A stretch of 53,981 bases of DNA from assembly GCF_000519185.1 (NCBI RefSeq), contig NZ_JAFA01000011.1, positions 188,429 through 242,409 of the forward strand. Direction: 5' to 3'. Each line of letters begins with the position of its first letter. Within the stretch, counting starts at the first letter, position 1. The position numbers and the translations under genes are program-made. The notes under the pieces were generated by a model. It was given only the letters and a program-made list of their open reading frames with translations. It did not search any database and had not been told where the DNA came from. Origin of the DNA: Paraburkholderia nodosa DSM 21604. Lineage in GTDB: Bacteria > Pseudomonadota > Gammaproteobacteria > Burkholderiales > Burkholderiaceae. Of this stretch, positions 41,425 through 50,255 are shown piece by piece.

Positions 41425-42482
41425 CGGGCGAGCGCACGAAGCGTTTTCCGCTCGGGCTTGCGGATCTCGTACGCGAGCCGCGCCGGCGCGACGCGCGCCC
41501 GGGCGATGCACGCACGTCGCTCGCGGGCGCGGGCAACAGCGGCCCGTCGAAAGCGGGCGTCGGCGCGCTCGCGAAGCCCGTCGCGAAGGTGGGTAATCCG
41601 GCCGTTGCGAAGTCCACCGCGAGCACGCCGTTCAAGGCGCCGCCTGCGAAGCCGGTCAATGCGAAGCCGGTGAGCGCGAAGCCGGCGAGTTCGATCAAGC
41701 CTGCGCATCCTGCCGGCAACGCGGCCGCGACGCGCGGCGCCATGCCGGGCGGCGTGAGTGTGCCGCGCGCCGCGGTGGCCGTCACGGGCGCGCCCGCCGT
41801 TGCGCTCAACGGCGCGCATGCGCTGACTTCGGAACGCGTACGCGAACGCATGGTCGAACGCCTGCGTGCGAACGGCATCGCCGATGCGCGCGTGCTCCAG
41901 GCGCTCGCGGCCGTGCCGCGCCACATGTTCATCGACCCGGGTCTCGCTACCCAGGCCTACGAAGATGCGGCGTTGCCGATCGGTCATCACCAGACCATCT
42001 CGAAGCCTTCCGTGGTCGCGCGCATGCTCGAGCTCGCGGGCGCGGGCCGCGTGCTGGAGCGCGTGCTGGAAATCGGCACCGGCTGCGGCTATCAGGCAGC
42101 GGTGTTGAGCCAGATCGCGCGCGACGTGTATTCCATTGAACGCATCAAGCCGTTATACGAGCGTGCGAAGACGAATCTTCGTCCGCTGCGTATCCCGAAT
42201 ATCCGCTTGCACTACGGCGACGGACGGCTCGGTTTGCCGTCGGCGGCGCCGTTCGACGCGATCGTGATCGCCGCTGCGGGCTTCGACGTGCCGCAGGCGC
42301 TGCTCGAGCAACTCGCCATCGGCGGGCGGCTCGTGGCGCCGGTCGCGGTGTCCGGCACACAGAGTGCCGCCGGCGAAGCGACGCAGGTCCTCACGCTCGT
42401 CGAGCGTACGGGGCCGGCGCAGTGGCGGGAGTCACGCCTGGATCGCGTTTTCTTTGTCCCCTTAAAATCTGGAGTGATCTGA
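41421..42482 (+). CDS. pcm: Protein-L-isoaspartate O-methyltransferase with long N-terminal extension
   Basis: SAM-dependent repair of isoaspartyl residues in aged proteins. The 353-residue product is far longer than the ~210-residue enzyme. The catalytic core begins near residue 137 (LTSERVRERMVERLRANGI) and has PRHMFIDPGLATQAYEDAALPIGHHQTISKP and the SAM motif VLEIGTGCGYQAAVLSQ. The first ~130 residues are low-complexity Ala/Pro/Lys with repeated KPVNA/KPVSA. No signal peptide is evident. An internal start giving a core-only protein is possible. Overlaps surE by four bases. Confidence 0.93.
   Translation: MTGERTKRFPLGLADLVREPRRRDARPGDARTSLAGAGNSGPSKAGVGALAKPVAKVGNPAVAKSTASTPFKAPPAKPVNAKPVSAKPASSIKPAHPAGNAAATRGAMPGGVSVPRAAVAVTGAPAVALNGAHALTSERVRERMVERLRANGIADARVLQALAAVPRHMFIDPGLATQAYEDAALPIGHHQTISKPSVVARMLELAGAGRVLERVLEIGTGCGYQAAVLSQIARDVYSIERIKPLYERAKTNLRPLRIPNIRLHYGDGRLGLPSAAPFDAIVIAAAGFDVPQALLEQLAIGGRLVAPVAVSGTQSAAGEATQVLTLVERTGPAQWRESRLDRVFFVPLKSGVI
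41646..41685 (+). repeat. 15-base repeats in the pcm extension
   Basis: GCGAAGCCGG occurs at 41646-41655, 41661-41670 and 41676-41685, a 15-base period encoding Ala-Lys-Pro-(Val/Ala)-X in the low-complexity N-terminal region. Confidence 0.85.
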
Positions 42483-42487
42483 ATCCG

Positions 42488-43411
42488 ATGAGTATGTTGC
42501 GCGCGATCAAAAGAAACCGCCTGAATGTCGACCTGCCCGAAGCCACGCTGATCGCAGCCCAGCGCGGCGCCGCGGTCGCCGCGCTCTGTCTTCTAGCGGC
42601 ATGCGCCACGCGACTCGATCAGGCACCTGTGGTGGACCGCACCGCGCCGCTCGGCACGGCGGCCGCACAACCTCCGGTGCCGCTCGGGCCGCCGCCTCCG
42701 GGATATTACCGGGTGAAGCCGGGCGACACTGTCTATAGGATTGCGCTCGAAAACGGCCAGAATTATCGCGACATCGCGACGTGGAACAACCTCACCAATC
42801 CGAACCAGATTGAGGTGGACCAGTTGTTGCGCGTCGTGCCGCCGGGTGCGAATCCGTCGGCGTACACGCCCGGTGTCGTGACCGCGCCGGTGCCGGGTGT
42901 GGGTGCCGCGCCGGGCGCTCCGGCAGCGGGGACGCCGGCACAGCCGCCGATCTACGGTTCGGGTGCGAACGCAGCGCCGCCGACGGCCGCCGTGCCGCCG
43001 CAGCCGGGTGCAAGCGGCGGCGACATGGCCGCGGCGCCGGGCGGCAACATCGCGCTCGCGTGGCCGGTGCGTGGGCCGGTGCTCAACGGCTTCGACGATA
43101 CGAAGAACAAGGGCATCAATATTGGTGGTGCGCCGGGCGATCCTGTCAAGGCAGCCGGCGATGGACGCGTGGTTTATGCCGGAAATGGGCTGCGCGGTTA
43201 CGGCAATCTCATTATCATCAAGCATGACGCGACGTTTTTGACCGCGTATGCACACAACCGGACTTTGATGGTAAAAGAAGGGGATGCGGTCACCAAAGGT
43301 CAGAAGATCGCCGAAATGGGCAATACCGACTCGGACCGGGTGATGCTGCATTTCGAAGTACGCCGTCAGGGTAAGCCCGTCGACCCACTGAAGTACTTGC
43401 CGCCGCAATAA
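42488..43411 (+). CDS. nlpD: NlpD-type lipoprotein, LysM and degenerate LytM (M23) domains
   Basis: A 307-residue outer-membrane lipoprotein that in E. coli activates amidase AmiC at the septum. The signal segment ends in the lipobox LLAAC (Cys about 39). A LysM domain follows (YYRVKPGDTVYRIALENGQN ... VDQLLRVVPPG), then a Pro/Ala-rich linker and the M23 domain (LAWPVRGPVLNGFDD ... MLHFEVRRQGKPVDPLKYLP). The zinc-binding His-xxx-Asp of active LytM enzymes is replaced (NKGINIGG), so it should be an activator, not a hydrolase. In gamma-proteobacteria a main rpoS promoter lies inside nlpD; I did not pin one here. Confidence 0.95.
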   Translation: MSMLRAIKRNRLNVDLPEATLIAAQRGAAVAALCLLAACATRLDQAPVVDRTAPLGTAAAQPPVPLGPPPPGYYRVKPGDTVYRIALENGQNYRDIATWNNLTNPNQIEVDQLLRVVPPGANPSAYTPGVVTAPVPGVGAAPGAPAAGTPAQPPIYGSGANAAPPTAAVPPQPGASGGDMAAAPGGNIALAWPVRGPVLNGFDDTKNKGINIGGAPGDPVKAAGDGRVVYAGNGLRGYGNLIIIKHDATFLTAYAHNRTLMVKEGDAVTKGQKIAEMGNTDSDRVMLHFEVRRQGKPVDPLKYLPPQ

Positions 43412-43424
43412 AAGCGAGCCGACC

Positions 43425-44540
43425 ATGCCGAAATCGAAGCGCCGTCTGCAGCAATCCGAGTCTGACAGCCAAGCCGCCCAGGTTTCGGTGGAGGAAGGCG
43501 CGCAGGCGGCCGACGACGACGCTTCGCCCGACGTCGACGGCGGTCGCGATTTTGAGGAGCGCGAGGAGCGTGAGGAGCGTGAAGAGCGCGATTCCCCGGC
43601 CGACGAAGGCGGCTCGGGCGAGGGCGCCGAAACCGCCGATGCCGCGCCCGACGCCGACGATTTCCGCGCCATGCTGCAGGCCGAACTCACGGCCGACACC
43701 ATCCAGCATTATCTGAACCGGATCAGCGTGAAGCCGCTCCTCACCGTCGAGGAGGAGCAGCGCTACTCGCGGCTCGCCAAGGCCGGCGAGTTCGAAGCGC
43801 GTCAGGTCATGATCGAACGCAATCTGCGCCTCGTCGTCAGCATTGCCAAGGGTTACCTCAATCGCGGTGTGCCGCTGCTCGACCTGATCGAGGAGGGCAA
43901 CCTCGGCCTCATGCACGCGATCGAGAAGTTCGATCCCACGCGCGGCTTCCGTTTCTCGACGTATGCGACCTGGTGGATCCGCCAGAGCATCGAGCGCGCG
44001 ATCATGAACCAGGCGCGCACCGTGCGTTTGCCGGTGCACGTGATCCGCGAGCTCAACCAGGTGCTGCGCGCGAAGCGACATCTGGAGAAGAATTCGCTCA
44101 ACGCCGATTCGGCCTCCGAGCGCCGCGACGCGAGCATCGACGACATCGCGTATCTCACCGGCAAGACCACCGAGGAAGTCACCGACATTCTCGCGCTCAA
44201 CGAACACACGGCCTCGCTCGACGCGCCGCTCGACCTCGACCCGGCCAGCAGCCTGCTCGACCTGCTCTCTGACGACCAGAGCCAGTCGCCCGACGCCGAA
44301 GTGCAGCATCGCGAGCTGGAAACGCTTACACGCGCGTGGCTTGGCCGTTTATCCGATAAGCATCGCCACGTCATCGAACGGCGCTTCGGGCTGAACCATA
44401 TCGAGCCCGCCACGCTCGAAGAGCTGGCCGACGAAATGGGCCTCACCCGCGAGCGCGTGCGGCAGATCCAGCAGGAAGCGCTGGTGCGCCTCAAGCGCTT
44501 TTTCGCTTCGAACGGCGTGCGCAAGGACGCCGTTCTCTAA
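43425..44540 (+). CDS. rpoS: RNA polymerase sigma factor RpoS
   Basis: Stationary-phase/general stress sigma factor, 371 residues. After an acidic extension of ~75 residues come regions 1.2-2 (LTADTIQHYLNRISVKPLLTVEEEQRYSRLA, NLRLVVSIAKGYLNRGVPLLDLIEEGNLGL), the -10 recognition segment GFRFSTYATWWIRQSIERAI, region 3 and the region 4 helix-turn-helix TLEELADEMGLTRERVRQIQQEAL. The N-terminal extension contains four EER repeats (44-55). It lies 13 bases after nlpD. Confidence 0.98.
   Translation: MPKSKRRLQQSESDSQAAQVSVEEGAQAADDDASPDVDGGRDFEEREEREEREERDSPADEGGSGEGAETADAAPDADDFRAMLQAELTADTIQHYLNRISVKPLLTVEEEQRYSRLAKAGEFEARQVMIERNLRLVVSIAKGYLNRGVPLLDLIEEGNLGLMHAIEKFDPTRGFRFSTYATWWIRQSIERAIMNQARTVRLPVHVIRELNQVLRAKRHLEKNSLNADSASERRDASIDDIAYLTGKTTEEVTDILALNEHTASLDAPLDLDPASSLLDLLSDDQSQSPDAEVQHRELETLTRAWLGRLSDKHRHVIERRFGLNHIEPATLEELADEMGLTRERVRQIQQEALVRLKRFFASNGVRKDAVL
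43554..43589 (+). repeat. 9-base tandem repeat x4 within rpoS (EER repeats)
   Basis: Four near-identical in-frame units, GAGGAGCGC, GAGGAGCGT, GAGGAGCGT, GAAGAGCGC, encode (Glu-Glu-Arg)x4 at residues 44-55 of the acidic N-terminal extension. Copy-number change would not shift the frame. Confidence 0.93.
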
Positions 44541-44559
44541 ACCCTCGCAGTCCATCTGA

Positions 44560-45339
44560 ATGACAGTTCCTGTACTCGTATTCGACATCGAGACGATTCC
44601 CGATGTCGACGGCATTCGCCGTCTCGACGATCTGCCCGCCACGCTCACCGACACCGAAGTCGCCGAGCACGCCTTCGCCGCGCGCCGCGAGAAGACCGGC
44701 AGCGATTTCCTGCCGCATCACCTGCAGCGCGTCGCCGCGATCTCGTGCGTGTTTCGCGACGGCCAGGGCTTTCGCGTACGCTCGCTCGGCACGCCCGAAG
44801 ACGGCGAGGCGCGCCTGATCGATTCGTTCTACCGCACGATCGAGAAGTATTCGCCGCAGCTCGTTTCGTGGAACGGCGGCGGCTTCGATTTGCCGGTGCT
44901 GCACTATCGGGCGCTCGTGCACGGCATTCGCGCGGTGCGCTACTGGGAAACGGGCGAAGAGGACCGCGAGTTCAAGTGGAACAACTACCTTAGCCGCTAC
45001 CACACGCGTCACACCGACCTGATGGATGTTCTCGCGATGTACCAGCCGCGCGCGAACGCGCCGCTCGACGCGCTCGCGAAGCTCTGCGGTTTTCCGGGCA
45101 AGCTCGGCATGGATGGCGGCCAGGTGTGGACCGCGTTTCAGGAAGGCCGCATCGAGGAGATCCGCAACTACTGCGAAACCGACGTGGTCAACACGTATCT
45201 GCTTTATTGCCGGTTTCAGATGATGCGCGGCGGTTTCACAGAGCGCGAATATGCGGATGAGATCGAGTTCGTGAAGCAGTCGCTCGCCGCGGAAACCGCA
45301 CCGCATTGGGGCGAGTATCTCAAGGCGTTCGCTAGCTAG
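44560..45339 (+). CDS. Predicted 3'-5' exonuclease (PolB-type DEDDy domain)
   Basis: A 259-residue stand-alone exonuclease domain. The DEDD motifs are seen: VFDIETIPD (motif I), VSWNGGGFDLPVL (motif II) and the C-terminal YCETDVVNTYLLY (motif III). This matches the widespread PolB-like exonuclease domain proteins of unknown role. It begins 19 bases after rpoS and probably shares its transcripts, so induction in stationary phase is plausible. Ends 15 bases from a convergent gene, with no visible terminator. Confidence 0.9.
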   Translation: MTVPVLVFDIETIPDVDGIRRLDDLPATLTDTEVAEHAFAARREKTGSDFLPHHLQRVAAISCVFRDGQGFRVRSLGTPEDGEARLIDSFYRTIEKYSPQLVSWNGGGFDLPVLHYRALVHGIRAVRYWETGEEDREFKWNNYLSRYHTRHTDLMDVLAMYQPRANAPLDALAKLCGFPGKLGMDGGQVWTAFQEGRIEEIRNYCETDVVNTYLLYCRFQMMRGGFTEREYADEIEFVKQSLAAETAPHWGEYLKAFAS

Positions 45340-45354
45340 GCACGGCGAAATCTC

Positions 45355-46236
45355 TCAGCCCAGTTCGAGCACGATCGGCTGATGATCGGAAGCCTGGGTC
45401 GCGCCGTCTATCTCGCAGCTTTGCAAGCGTGGGCGCAAATCCTCCGTGACAAAGACGAAGTCGCACGCGAGCGGGCCATCCGACCATTGCTTCGTGTCGT
45501 AGACGCCGGCCGTCGGCGGTGGTGTCGCGCCCGCATGCAGCGCGGTCCACGCGTCGATGAAGGCGGGGCTGCCCGCGAGCGGTTCAAGCATGCGTGTGTA
45601 CGCCTCGCTGCCCCACGCGCTGTTGAAGTCGCCGCAGACGATCGCGGATAGCGGGCGCGCGGTGCGGGCGAACGGGCCGACATCGTTTTCGGCGGGCGCG
45701 GGATGCGCCGCGTGATCGGCGGCTTCCTGCTGCAGGCGCCGCAATTCGTCCACTTGCGCGAGCCGCTGGCGCAGCGAATAGAACTCCAGATGCGTGACCA
45801 CCACGCGCAGCGCGCCGCCCGGCGCGTCGAGCACGGCTTCGAGCGCCACGCGTTGCATCGAGGGTGCGGTGGAATCGGCGGGCCACGGCAGGGCGTGGCG
45901 AAAAACCTGCGCGAGCGGCAAGCGCGTGGCGAGCGCGTTGCCGAACTGGCGGCGCGGCATCTGCGCCGTGTCTTGACTGGAGGCTTGCGCGTCGCGCGGC
46001 GCAGGCAAGTCGGCCCCGATTGCCTCGATGATCGTGTAGCCGGGCAGCAGCGAGTGCAGTTCGGCGAACTGATCGTCGCCGGGACCACCCGGCAGCGCGC
46101 GGAAGCCGCGCGTGATCTCCTGCAGGCATAGCACGTCGAAGTCGGCGAGGCGCTGCGCCTCGCGCACCGTGCGCGCGAGATCGACGACGCCAGAAGCGTC
46201 GCGCCCCCACTGCACATTCCAGCTCACCAGTTTCAT
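45355..46236 (-). CDS. Endonuclease/exonuclease/phosphatase (EEP) family protein
   Basis: A 293-residue metal-dependent phosphodiesterase-fold protein. It has MKLVSWNVQWGRD (Asn), VLCLQEI (Glu metal ligand), VTHLEFYSLRQRLAQ, IVCGDFNSAWGSEAY and the C-terminal QASDHQPIVLEL (Asp-His). These are all catalytic elements of the family; it could act on nucleic acid, lipid or sugar phosphates. No signal peptide. The ATG at 46236 is preferred over 46275. Confidence 0.9.
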   Translation of the reverse strand: MKLVSWNVQWGRDASGVVDLARTVREAQRLADFDVLCLQEITRGFRALPGGPGDDQFAELHSLLPGYTIIEAIGADLPAPRDAQASSQDTAQMPRRQFGNALATRLPLAQVFRHALPWPADSTAPSMQRVALEAVLDAPGGALRVVVTHLEFYSLRQRLAQVDELRRLQQEAADHAAHPAPAENDVGPFARTARPLSAIVCGDFNSAWGSEAYTRMLEPLAGSPAFIDAWTALHAGATPPPTAGVYDTKQWSDGPLACDFVFVTEDLRPRLQSCEIDGATQASDHQPIVLELG

Positions 46237-46412
46237 CGGCACGCTCCTCGCAAGGTGCGGCGGCGGTTCCCGCAAGCACGTTTAAACCCTAGCCTGGTTT
46301 CTCGTGGCGTGTTGTATGACAAATGCGAAAGCAGCGGCGCAGACGAGGCGCAGCGCGCATGATCGGACCCGTACGAAAATTCCAGCGACGGAGCGCGGGC
46401 GCAGACTTCGAC

Positions 46413-46418
46413 TACAAT
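46413..46418 (+). promoter_or_regulatory. Candidate -10 element for rlmD
   Basis: TACAAT, 46 bases before the GTG start of rlmD, in the divergent gap between the EEP gene and rlmD. The -35 is not clear. Confidence 0.35.
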
Positions 46419-46464
46419 CTCGCCTTCGCCCACAATTCACTCATCGTCAGTCAGGAATCCGCTG

Positions 46465-47934
46465 GTGTCTCAAGCTGCCCCCGACCCTCAAGCCGAGCCT
46501 GCCCAGGCCGCGCCCATGCCGTCCACGCCCCCGAAAAAGCGCAGCAAGCGCGATCGCCGCGCCGAGAAGCGCGCCGCCGTCGAAGCTTCGGTCGCTCATG
46601 CCCCCATTCTCGAGATCGAGTCGCTCGACATGGAGGCCCGCGGCGTTGGCCGCACCGTGACCGAGACGGGCGAGCCCGGCAAGGTGATCTTCGTCGAGGG
46701 CGCGTTGCCGGGCGAGCGCGTGACCTACCTCAGCTACCGCAAGAAGCCCACGTTCGAACAGGCGCAGGTGGTCGACGTGCTGCGCGAGAGCGCGATCCGC
46801 ACGAAGCCGCAATGCGCGTTCTTCGGCACCTGCGGCGGCTGCTCGATGCAGCACCTCGACGTGCGTGCGCAGATCGCCGTCAAGCAGCGCGTGCTCGAAG
46901 ACAACCTCATGCACCTCTCGAAGGTGCGTTCGGAGACGATGTTCCGGCCGATTCACGGGCCGTCGTGGGGCTACCGCTATCGTGCGCGCCTCACGGTGCG
47001 CAATGTGCCGAAGAAGGGCGGTGTGCTGGTCGGCTTCCACGAGAAGAAGAGCAGCTACGTGGCCGACATGACGAGCTGCGAAGTGCTGCCGCCGAACGTC
47101 TCGGCGATGCTCGTGCCGCTGCGCCATCTGGTGGCCGCGCTGTCGATTCGCGATCGCATGCCGCAGATCGAACTCGCCGTGGGTTCGAGCGTGACGGCGC
47201 TCGTGCTGCGCATTCTCGAGCCGCTCACGGCCGCCGACGAAGACTTGCTGCGCGCGTTCGCGGACGAGCACAACGTCCAGTTCTGGCTGCAGCCGAAAGG
47301 CCCGGACACGGTGTTTCCGTTCTATCCGCTCGACAAGGAACTGGACTACACGCTGCCCGAATACGGCATTCGCATGCCGTTCAAGCCGACGGACTTCACC
47401 CAGGTCAATCACCAGATCAACCGCGTGCTGGTGGGCCGCGCGCTGCGCCTGCTCGCGCCGGAGGCGGGCGACCGCGTGCTCGATCTGTTCTGCGGCATCG
47501 GCAACTTCACGCTGCCGCTCGCGCGTCTCGCGCGCGAAGTGGTGGGGATCGAAGGCAGCGATACGCTGACGGCCCGCGCGCTGGAAAATGCGCGCGCCAA
47601 CGGCGTGGACGGCCACACCTCGTTTGCGTGCCGCAACCTGTTCGAAGTCACCGCCGACGACATTCGCGCGCTCGGCCACTTCGACAAGTTCCTCGTCGAC
47701 CCGCCGCGCGAAGGCGCGTTCGCCATTTCCCAGGCGCTCGCGGAAATCGCGCAGAGCGGCAATGGCCCGCTGCCCAGGCGCATTGTCTATGTGTCGTGCA
47801 GTCCCGGGACGCTGGCGCGCGATGCGGGGGTGCTCGTCAACGAGGCCGGCTACCGCCTAAAGGGCGCGGGCGTGGTCAACATGTTCCCGCACACGTCGCA
47901 CGTGGAATCGATTGCGCTGTTCGAGCGCGATTGA
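46465..47934 (+). CDS. rlmD: 23S rRNA (uracil-1939-C5)-methyltransferase RlmD
   Basis: SAM-dependent iron-sulfur methyltransferase, 489 residues. A basic N-terminal tail (PPKKRSKRDRRAEKR) leads to a TRAM domain. The cluster cysteines are CAFFGTCGGC (Cys117, Cys123, Cys126) plus Cys in TSCEVLPPN. The methyltransferase domain has VLDLFCGIGNFTLPLA, FLVDPPREG and the catalytic cysteine in VYVSCSPGTLARD. The start is GTG at 46465 with AGGAA upstream. Single gene, divergent from the EEP gene and closed by a strong terminator. Confidence 0.95.
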   Translation: MSQAAPDPQAEPAQAAPMPSTPPKKRSKRDRRAEKRAAVEASVAHAPILEIESLDMEARGVGRTVTETGEPGKVIFVEGALPGERVTYLSYRKKPTFEQAQVVDVLRESAIRTKPQCAFFGTCGGCSMQHLDVRAQIAVKQRVLEDNLMHLSKVRSETMFRPIHGPSWGYRYRARLTVRNVPKKGGVLVGFHEKKSSYVADMTSCEVLPPNVSAMLVPLRHLVAALSIRDRMPQIELAVGSSVTALVLRILEPLTAADEDLLRAFADEHNVQFWLQPKGPDTVFPFYPLDKELDYTLPEYGIRMPFKPTDFTQVNHQINRVLVGRALRLLAPEAGDRVLDLFCGIGNFTLPLARLAREVVGIEGSDTLTARALENARANGVDGHTSFACRNLFEVTADDIRALGHFDKFLVDPPREGAFAISQALAEIAQSGNGPLPRRIVYVSCSPGTLARDAGVLVNEAGYRLKGAGVVNMFPHTSHVESIALFERD

Positions 47935-47986
47935 AGAAACCCGCAGCAGCAGTGCTGGCGCGAAGCCTACGCTGCTGAAGCCAAAA

Positions 47987-48014
47987 AAAACGCCACGGGA
48001 AACCGTGGCGTTTT
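47987..48014 (+). terminator. Bidirectional intrinsic terminator between rlmD and bamD
   Basis: AAAACGCCACGG, loop GAAA, CCGTGGCGTTTT, preceded by four more A's (eight in all), giving a T-run for bamD on the minus strand and TTTT for rlmD on the plus strand. Confidence 0.93.
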
Positions 48015-48051
48015 GCTTTGCAGCGTGCCTCTCAGGCGAGAGGCGCGGCGA

Positions 48052-48948
48052 TCACCAGATCTGCCACCAGGACTTGTCTTCCTTGCCGGGGCGCGCGTGA
48101 CCGGTGATGTACGGGCTGTCCGGGAAGGTGCCGGCGAGCACGCGGCGCGTGTCTTCGGCAAGCTGCGGCTGATCGAGCTTCTGGTACGACAGGATCATGA
48201 TGTGCAGCGCGTCTTCGATTGCCGGCGCGCTCTTGTAGTCCTGAATCGCGAGTTGCGCGCGGTTGATGGCCGCCACATAGGCGCCGCGGCGATAGTAGTA
48301 GTCGGCGGCGTGCACTTCGTGCGAGGCGAGCGCGTTCACGATGTAGCGCATGCGCTGGGCGGCGTCCGGGGCGTACTTGCTCTGCGGATACTTGTCGACC
48401 ACCACCTTGAAGGCGTCATACGACTCGCGCAGCGACTTCGGGTCGCGCTCGCTCATGTCCTGGCCCGAGAAGCGGCCGAACAGACCCAGGTCGTCGTTGA
48501 AGTGGATCATGCCCTTGAGGTAGTACGCGTAGGCAACGTCCGGGTGATCCGGGTGCAGCTGGATGAAGCGGTTGATCGCCTGGTCGGCGGCGTCGTTCTC
48601 GTTGTCCTTCCAGTTGCAGTAGGCCACGTTGATCTGCGCCTGCTGGGCGAAATGGCCAAACGGGTCGCGGCCCTGGAGTGCTTCAAAATATTTCGCGCAC
48701 TTGCCCCAGTCGCCGCCGGCGAGCGCGTCCTGAGCCTCCGTATATAATTTGTTGTTGTTCCATGCCGCCGTTTCGTCGGTCTTTTCCGGCAGGCCGTGGC
48801 AGGCCGCGACCACGGCGAGCGCCGCGCCGCAAGCAGCAAGTCGAATGATGTTGCCAATCTTGCCGAGCGTGTTGGCTCGCGTCGCGCGCATTGCGTTTCG
48901 GGCCACCGCGTGTTGGGCCAGTTTCGTAATCGTGTTCAAGGCTCGCAT
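48052..48948 (-). CDS. bamD: Outer membrane assembly lipoprotein BamD
   Basis: Essential TPR lipoprotein of the BAM complex, 298 residues. The signal region ends in LAVVAAC (Cys about 50). Tetratricopeptide-like helices follow (LYTEAQDALAGGDWGKCAKYFEALQGRDPFGHFAQQAQINVAYCNWKDNENDAADQAINRFIQLHPDHPDV), then the C-terminal repeats to SWWQIW. The start is ambiguous: ATG at 48948 has a weak GGAT site and gives an unusually long leader before the lipobox; an internal ATG at 48891 gives a more normal signal peptide. Divergent from rluD; only 41 bases separate the start codons if the long form is used. Confidence 0.95.
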   Translation of the reverse strand: MRALNTITKLAQHAVARNAMRATRANTLGKIGNIIRLAACGAALAVVAACHGLPEKTDETAAWNNNKLYTEAQDALAGGDWGKCAKYFEALQGRDPFGHFAQQAQINVAYCNWKDNENDAADQAINRFIQLHPDHPDVAYAYYLKGMIHFNDDLGLFGRFSGQDMSERDPKSLRESYDAFKVVVDKYPQSKYAPDAAQRMRYIVNALASHEVHAADYYYRRGAYVAAINRAQLAIQDYKSAPAIEDALHIMILSYQKLDQPQLAEDTRRVLAGTFPDSPYITGHARPGKEDKSWWQIW

Positions 48949-48989
48949 TTATCCAGTCCAGCTTCAGGTCCACAGGTGACCCAGACTCA

Positions 48990-50255
48990 ATGACCCGTAC
49001 AGTTATTCCGGGGGCCGGCGCTCCCGGCGCCCAAAACAGCATCAGAGATTATAGCCTGGGCGATGCGCCCGATGACGCAGCCGCCAGTGAGGCGCTCGAC
49101 GACGAACTTGCAGGCGAGGACGCCGGCGGCGCCCCGCGCGAGCGCGGCGGCGAAGCACCGCGCTCGGTTCAGGTGCCCGATGAGCTCGCAGGCGAGCGTC
49201 TCGACAAGGTTCTCGCGAAAGTATTTCCGGAATTTTCACGCAACCGCTTGCAGGGCTGGATCGAGGAGCAGCGTGTGCGCGTGGACGGCAAGCCGGCCAA
49301 GGTGCGCCAGCCGGTGCCGCTCGGCGCGACCATCGAGCTCGTGCCGGACCTCCTGCCCGAGCAGCTCTCGTTCACGCCCGAGCCGGTGCCGCTCGACATC
49401 GTCTACGAGGACGACGCCATCGTCGTCATCAACAAGCCCGCCGGGCTCGTCGTGCATCCGGCCGCGGGCAACTGGAGCGGCACGCTCCTCAACGGCCTCC
49501 TGCATCGCTATGGCGCAGCGGCGGCGGGTCTGCCGCGCGCAGGGATCGTCCACCGGCTCGACAAGGAAACGTCCGGGCTGATGGTCGTCGCACGCACGCT
49601 CCAGGCGCAGACCGACCTCGTGCGCCAGTTGCAGGCGCGCACGGTCAAGCGCCGCTATCTCGCGCTCGTGTGGGGCAACATGGCCGACGAAGGCACCATC
49701 GACGCGCCCATCGGCCGCGACTCGCGCGAGCGCACGCGTATGGCGGTGGTGAAGGGCGCTTCGGGCAAGCCCGCGCGCACACACTTCCGGCGCATCGACA
49801 AGGTGCTCTGGCACAACCAGCCCGTGAGCGCCATTCATTGCGACCTGGAAACGGGGCGCACACACCAGATTCGCGTGCACTGCGCGCACATCGGCCATCC
49901 ATTGCTGGGCGATCCGGTATACGGCCACGCGCGCGGCAAGCGTTCGGTCGCGGCGCTGCCCAATGGCTTCGCGCGCCAGGCGCTGCACGCGTGGCGCCTC
50001 GGCCTCGTTCATCCGGTCACGGGCCGCGCGATGCAATGGCGCGCCGAAGTGCCCGACGACCTGGACGCGTTGATCGAGGCGCTCGGCTTCGGCGGCAAGG
50101 AAGACGAGGACGAAGTGGGCTTCGATGAAGACATGTTCGACAGCGCCTACACCGACGAAGGCTACGTGATCGGCAGCGACGAGGAAGATTACGAAGACGA
50201 CGAAGACGACGAAGACGACGAAGACGACGAGCAAGACGAGGACAAGCACGCATGA
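48990..50255 (+). CDS. rluD: 23S rRNA pseudouridine(1911/1915/1917) synthase RluD
   Basis: Modifies helix 69 of 23S rRNA. The 421-residue protein has an acidic N-terminal extension of ~60 residues, an S4 RNA-binding domain (PDELAGERLDKVLAKVFPEFSRNRLQGWI) and the catalytic domain with HRLDKETSG (Asp191), followed by GRTHQIRVHCAHIGHPLLGD. The C-terminus, beyond the catalytic domain, is a run of Asp/Glu coded by 9-base tandem repeats. It is divergent from bamD and overlaps pgeF (ATGA). Confidence 0.95.
   Translation: MTRTVIPGAGAPGAQNSIRDYSLGDAPDDAAASEALDDELAGEDAGGAPRERGGEAPRSVQVPDELAGERLDKVLAKVFPEFSRNRLQGWIEEQRVRVDGKPAKVRQPVPLGATIELVPDLLPEQLSFTPEPVPLDIVYEDDAIVVINKPAGLVVHPAAGNWSGTLLNGLLHRYGAAAAGLPRAGIVHRLDKETSGLMVVARTLQAQTDLVRQLQARTVKRRYLALVWGNMADEGTIDAPIGRDSRERTRMAVVKGASGKPARTHFRRIDKVLWHNQPVSAIHCDLETGRTHQIRVHCAHIGHPLLGDPVYGHARGKRSVAALPNGFARQALHAWRLGLVHPVTGRAMQWRAEVPDDLDALIEALGFGGKEDEDEVGFDEDMFDSAYTDEGYVIGSDEEDYEDDEDDEDDEDDEQDEDKHA
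50193..50228 (+). repeat. 9-base tandem repeat x4 in the rluD acidic tail
   Basis: Four identical units of GAAGACGAC encode (Glu-Asp-Asp)x4 near the C-terminus of RluD, flanked by further Glu/Asp codons. Identity at the DNA level suggests recent slippage. Confidence 0.95.
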
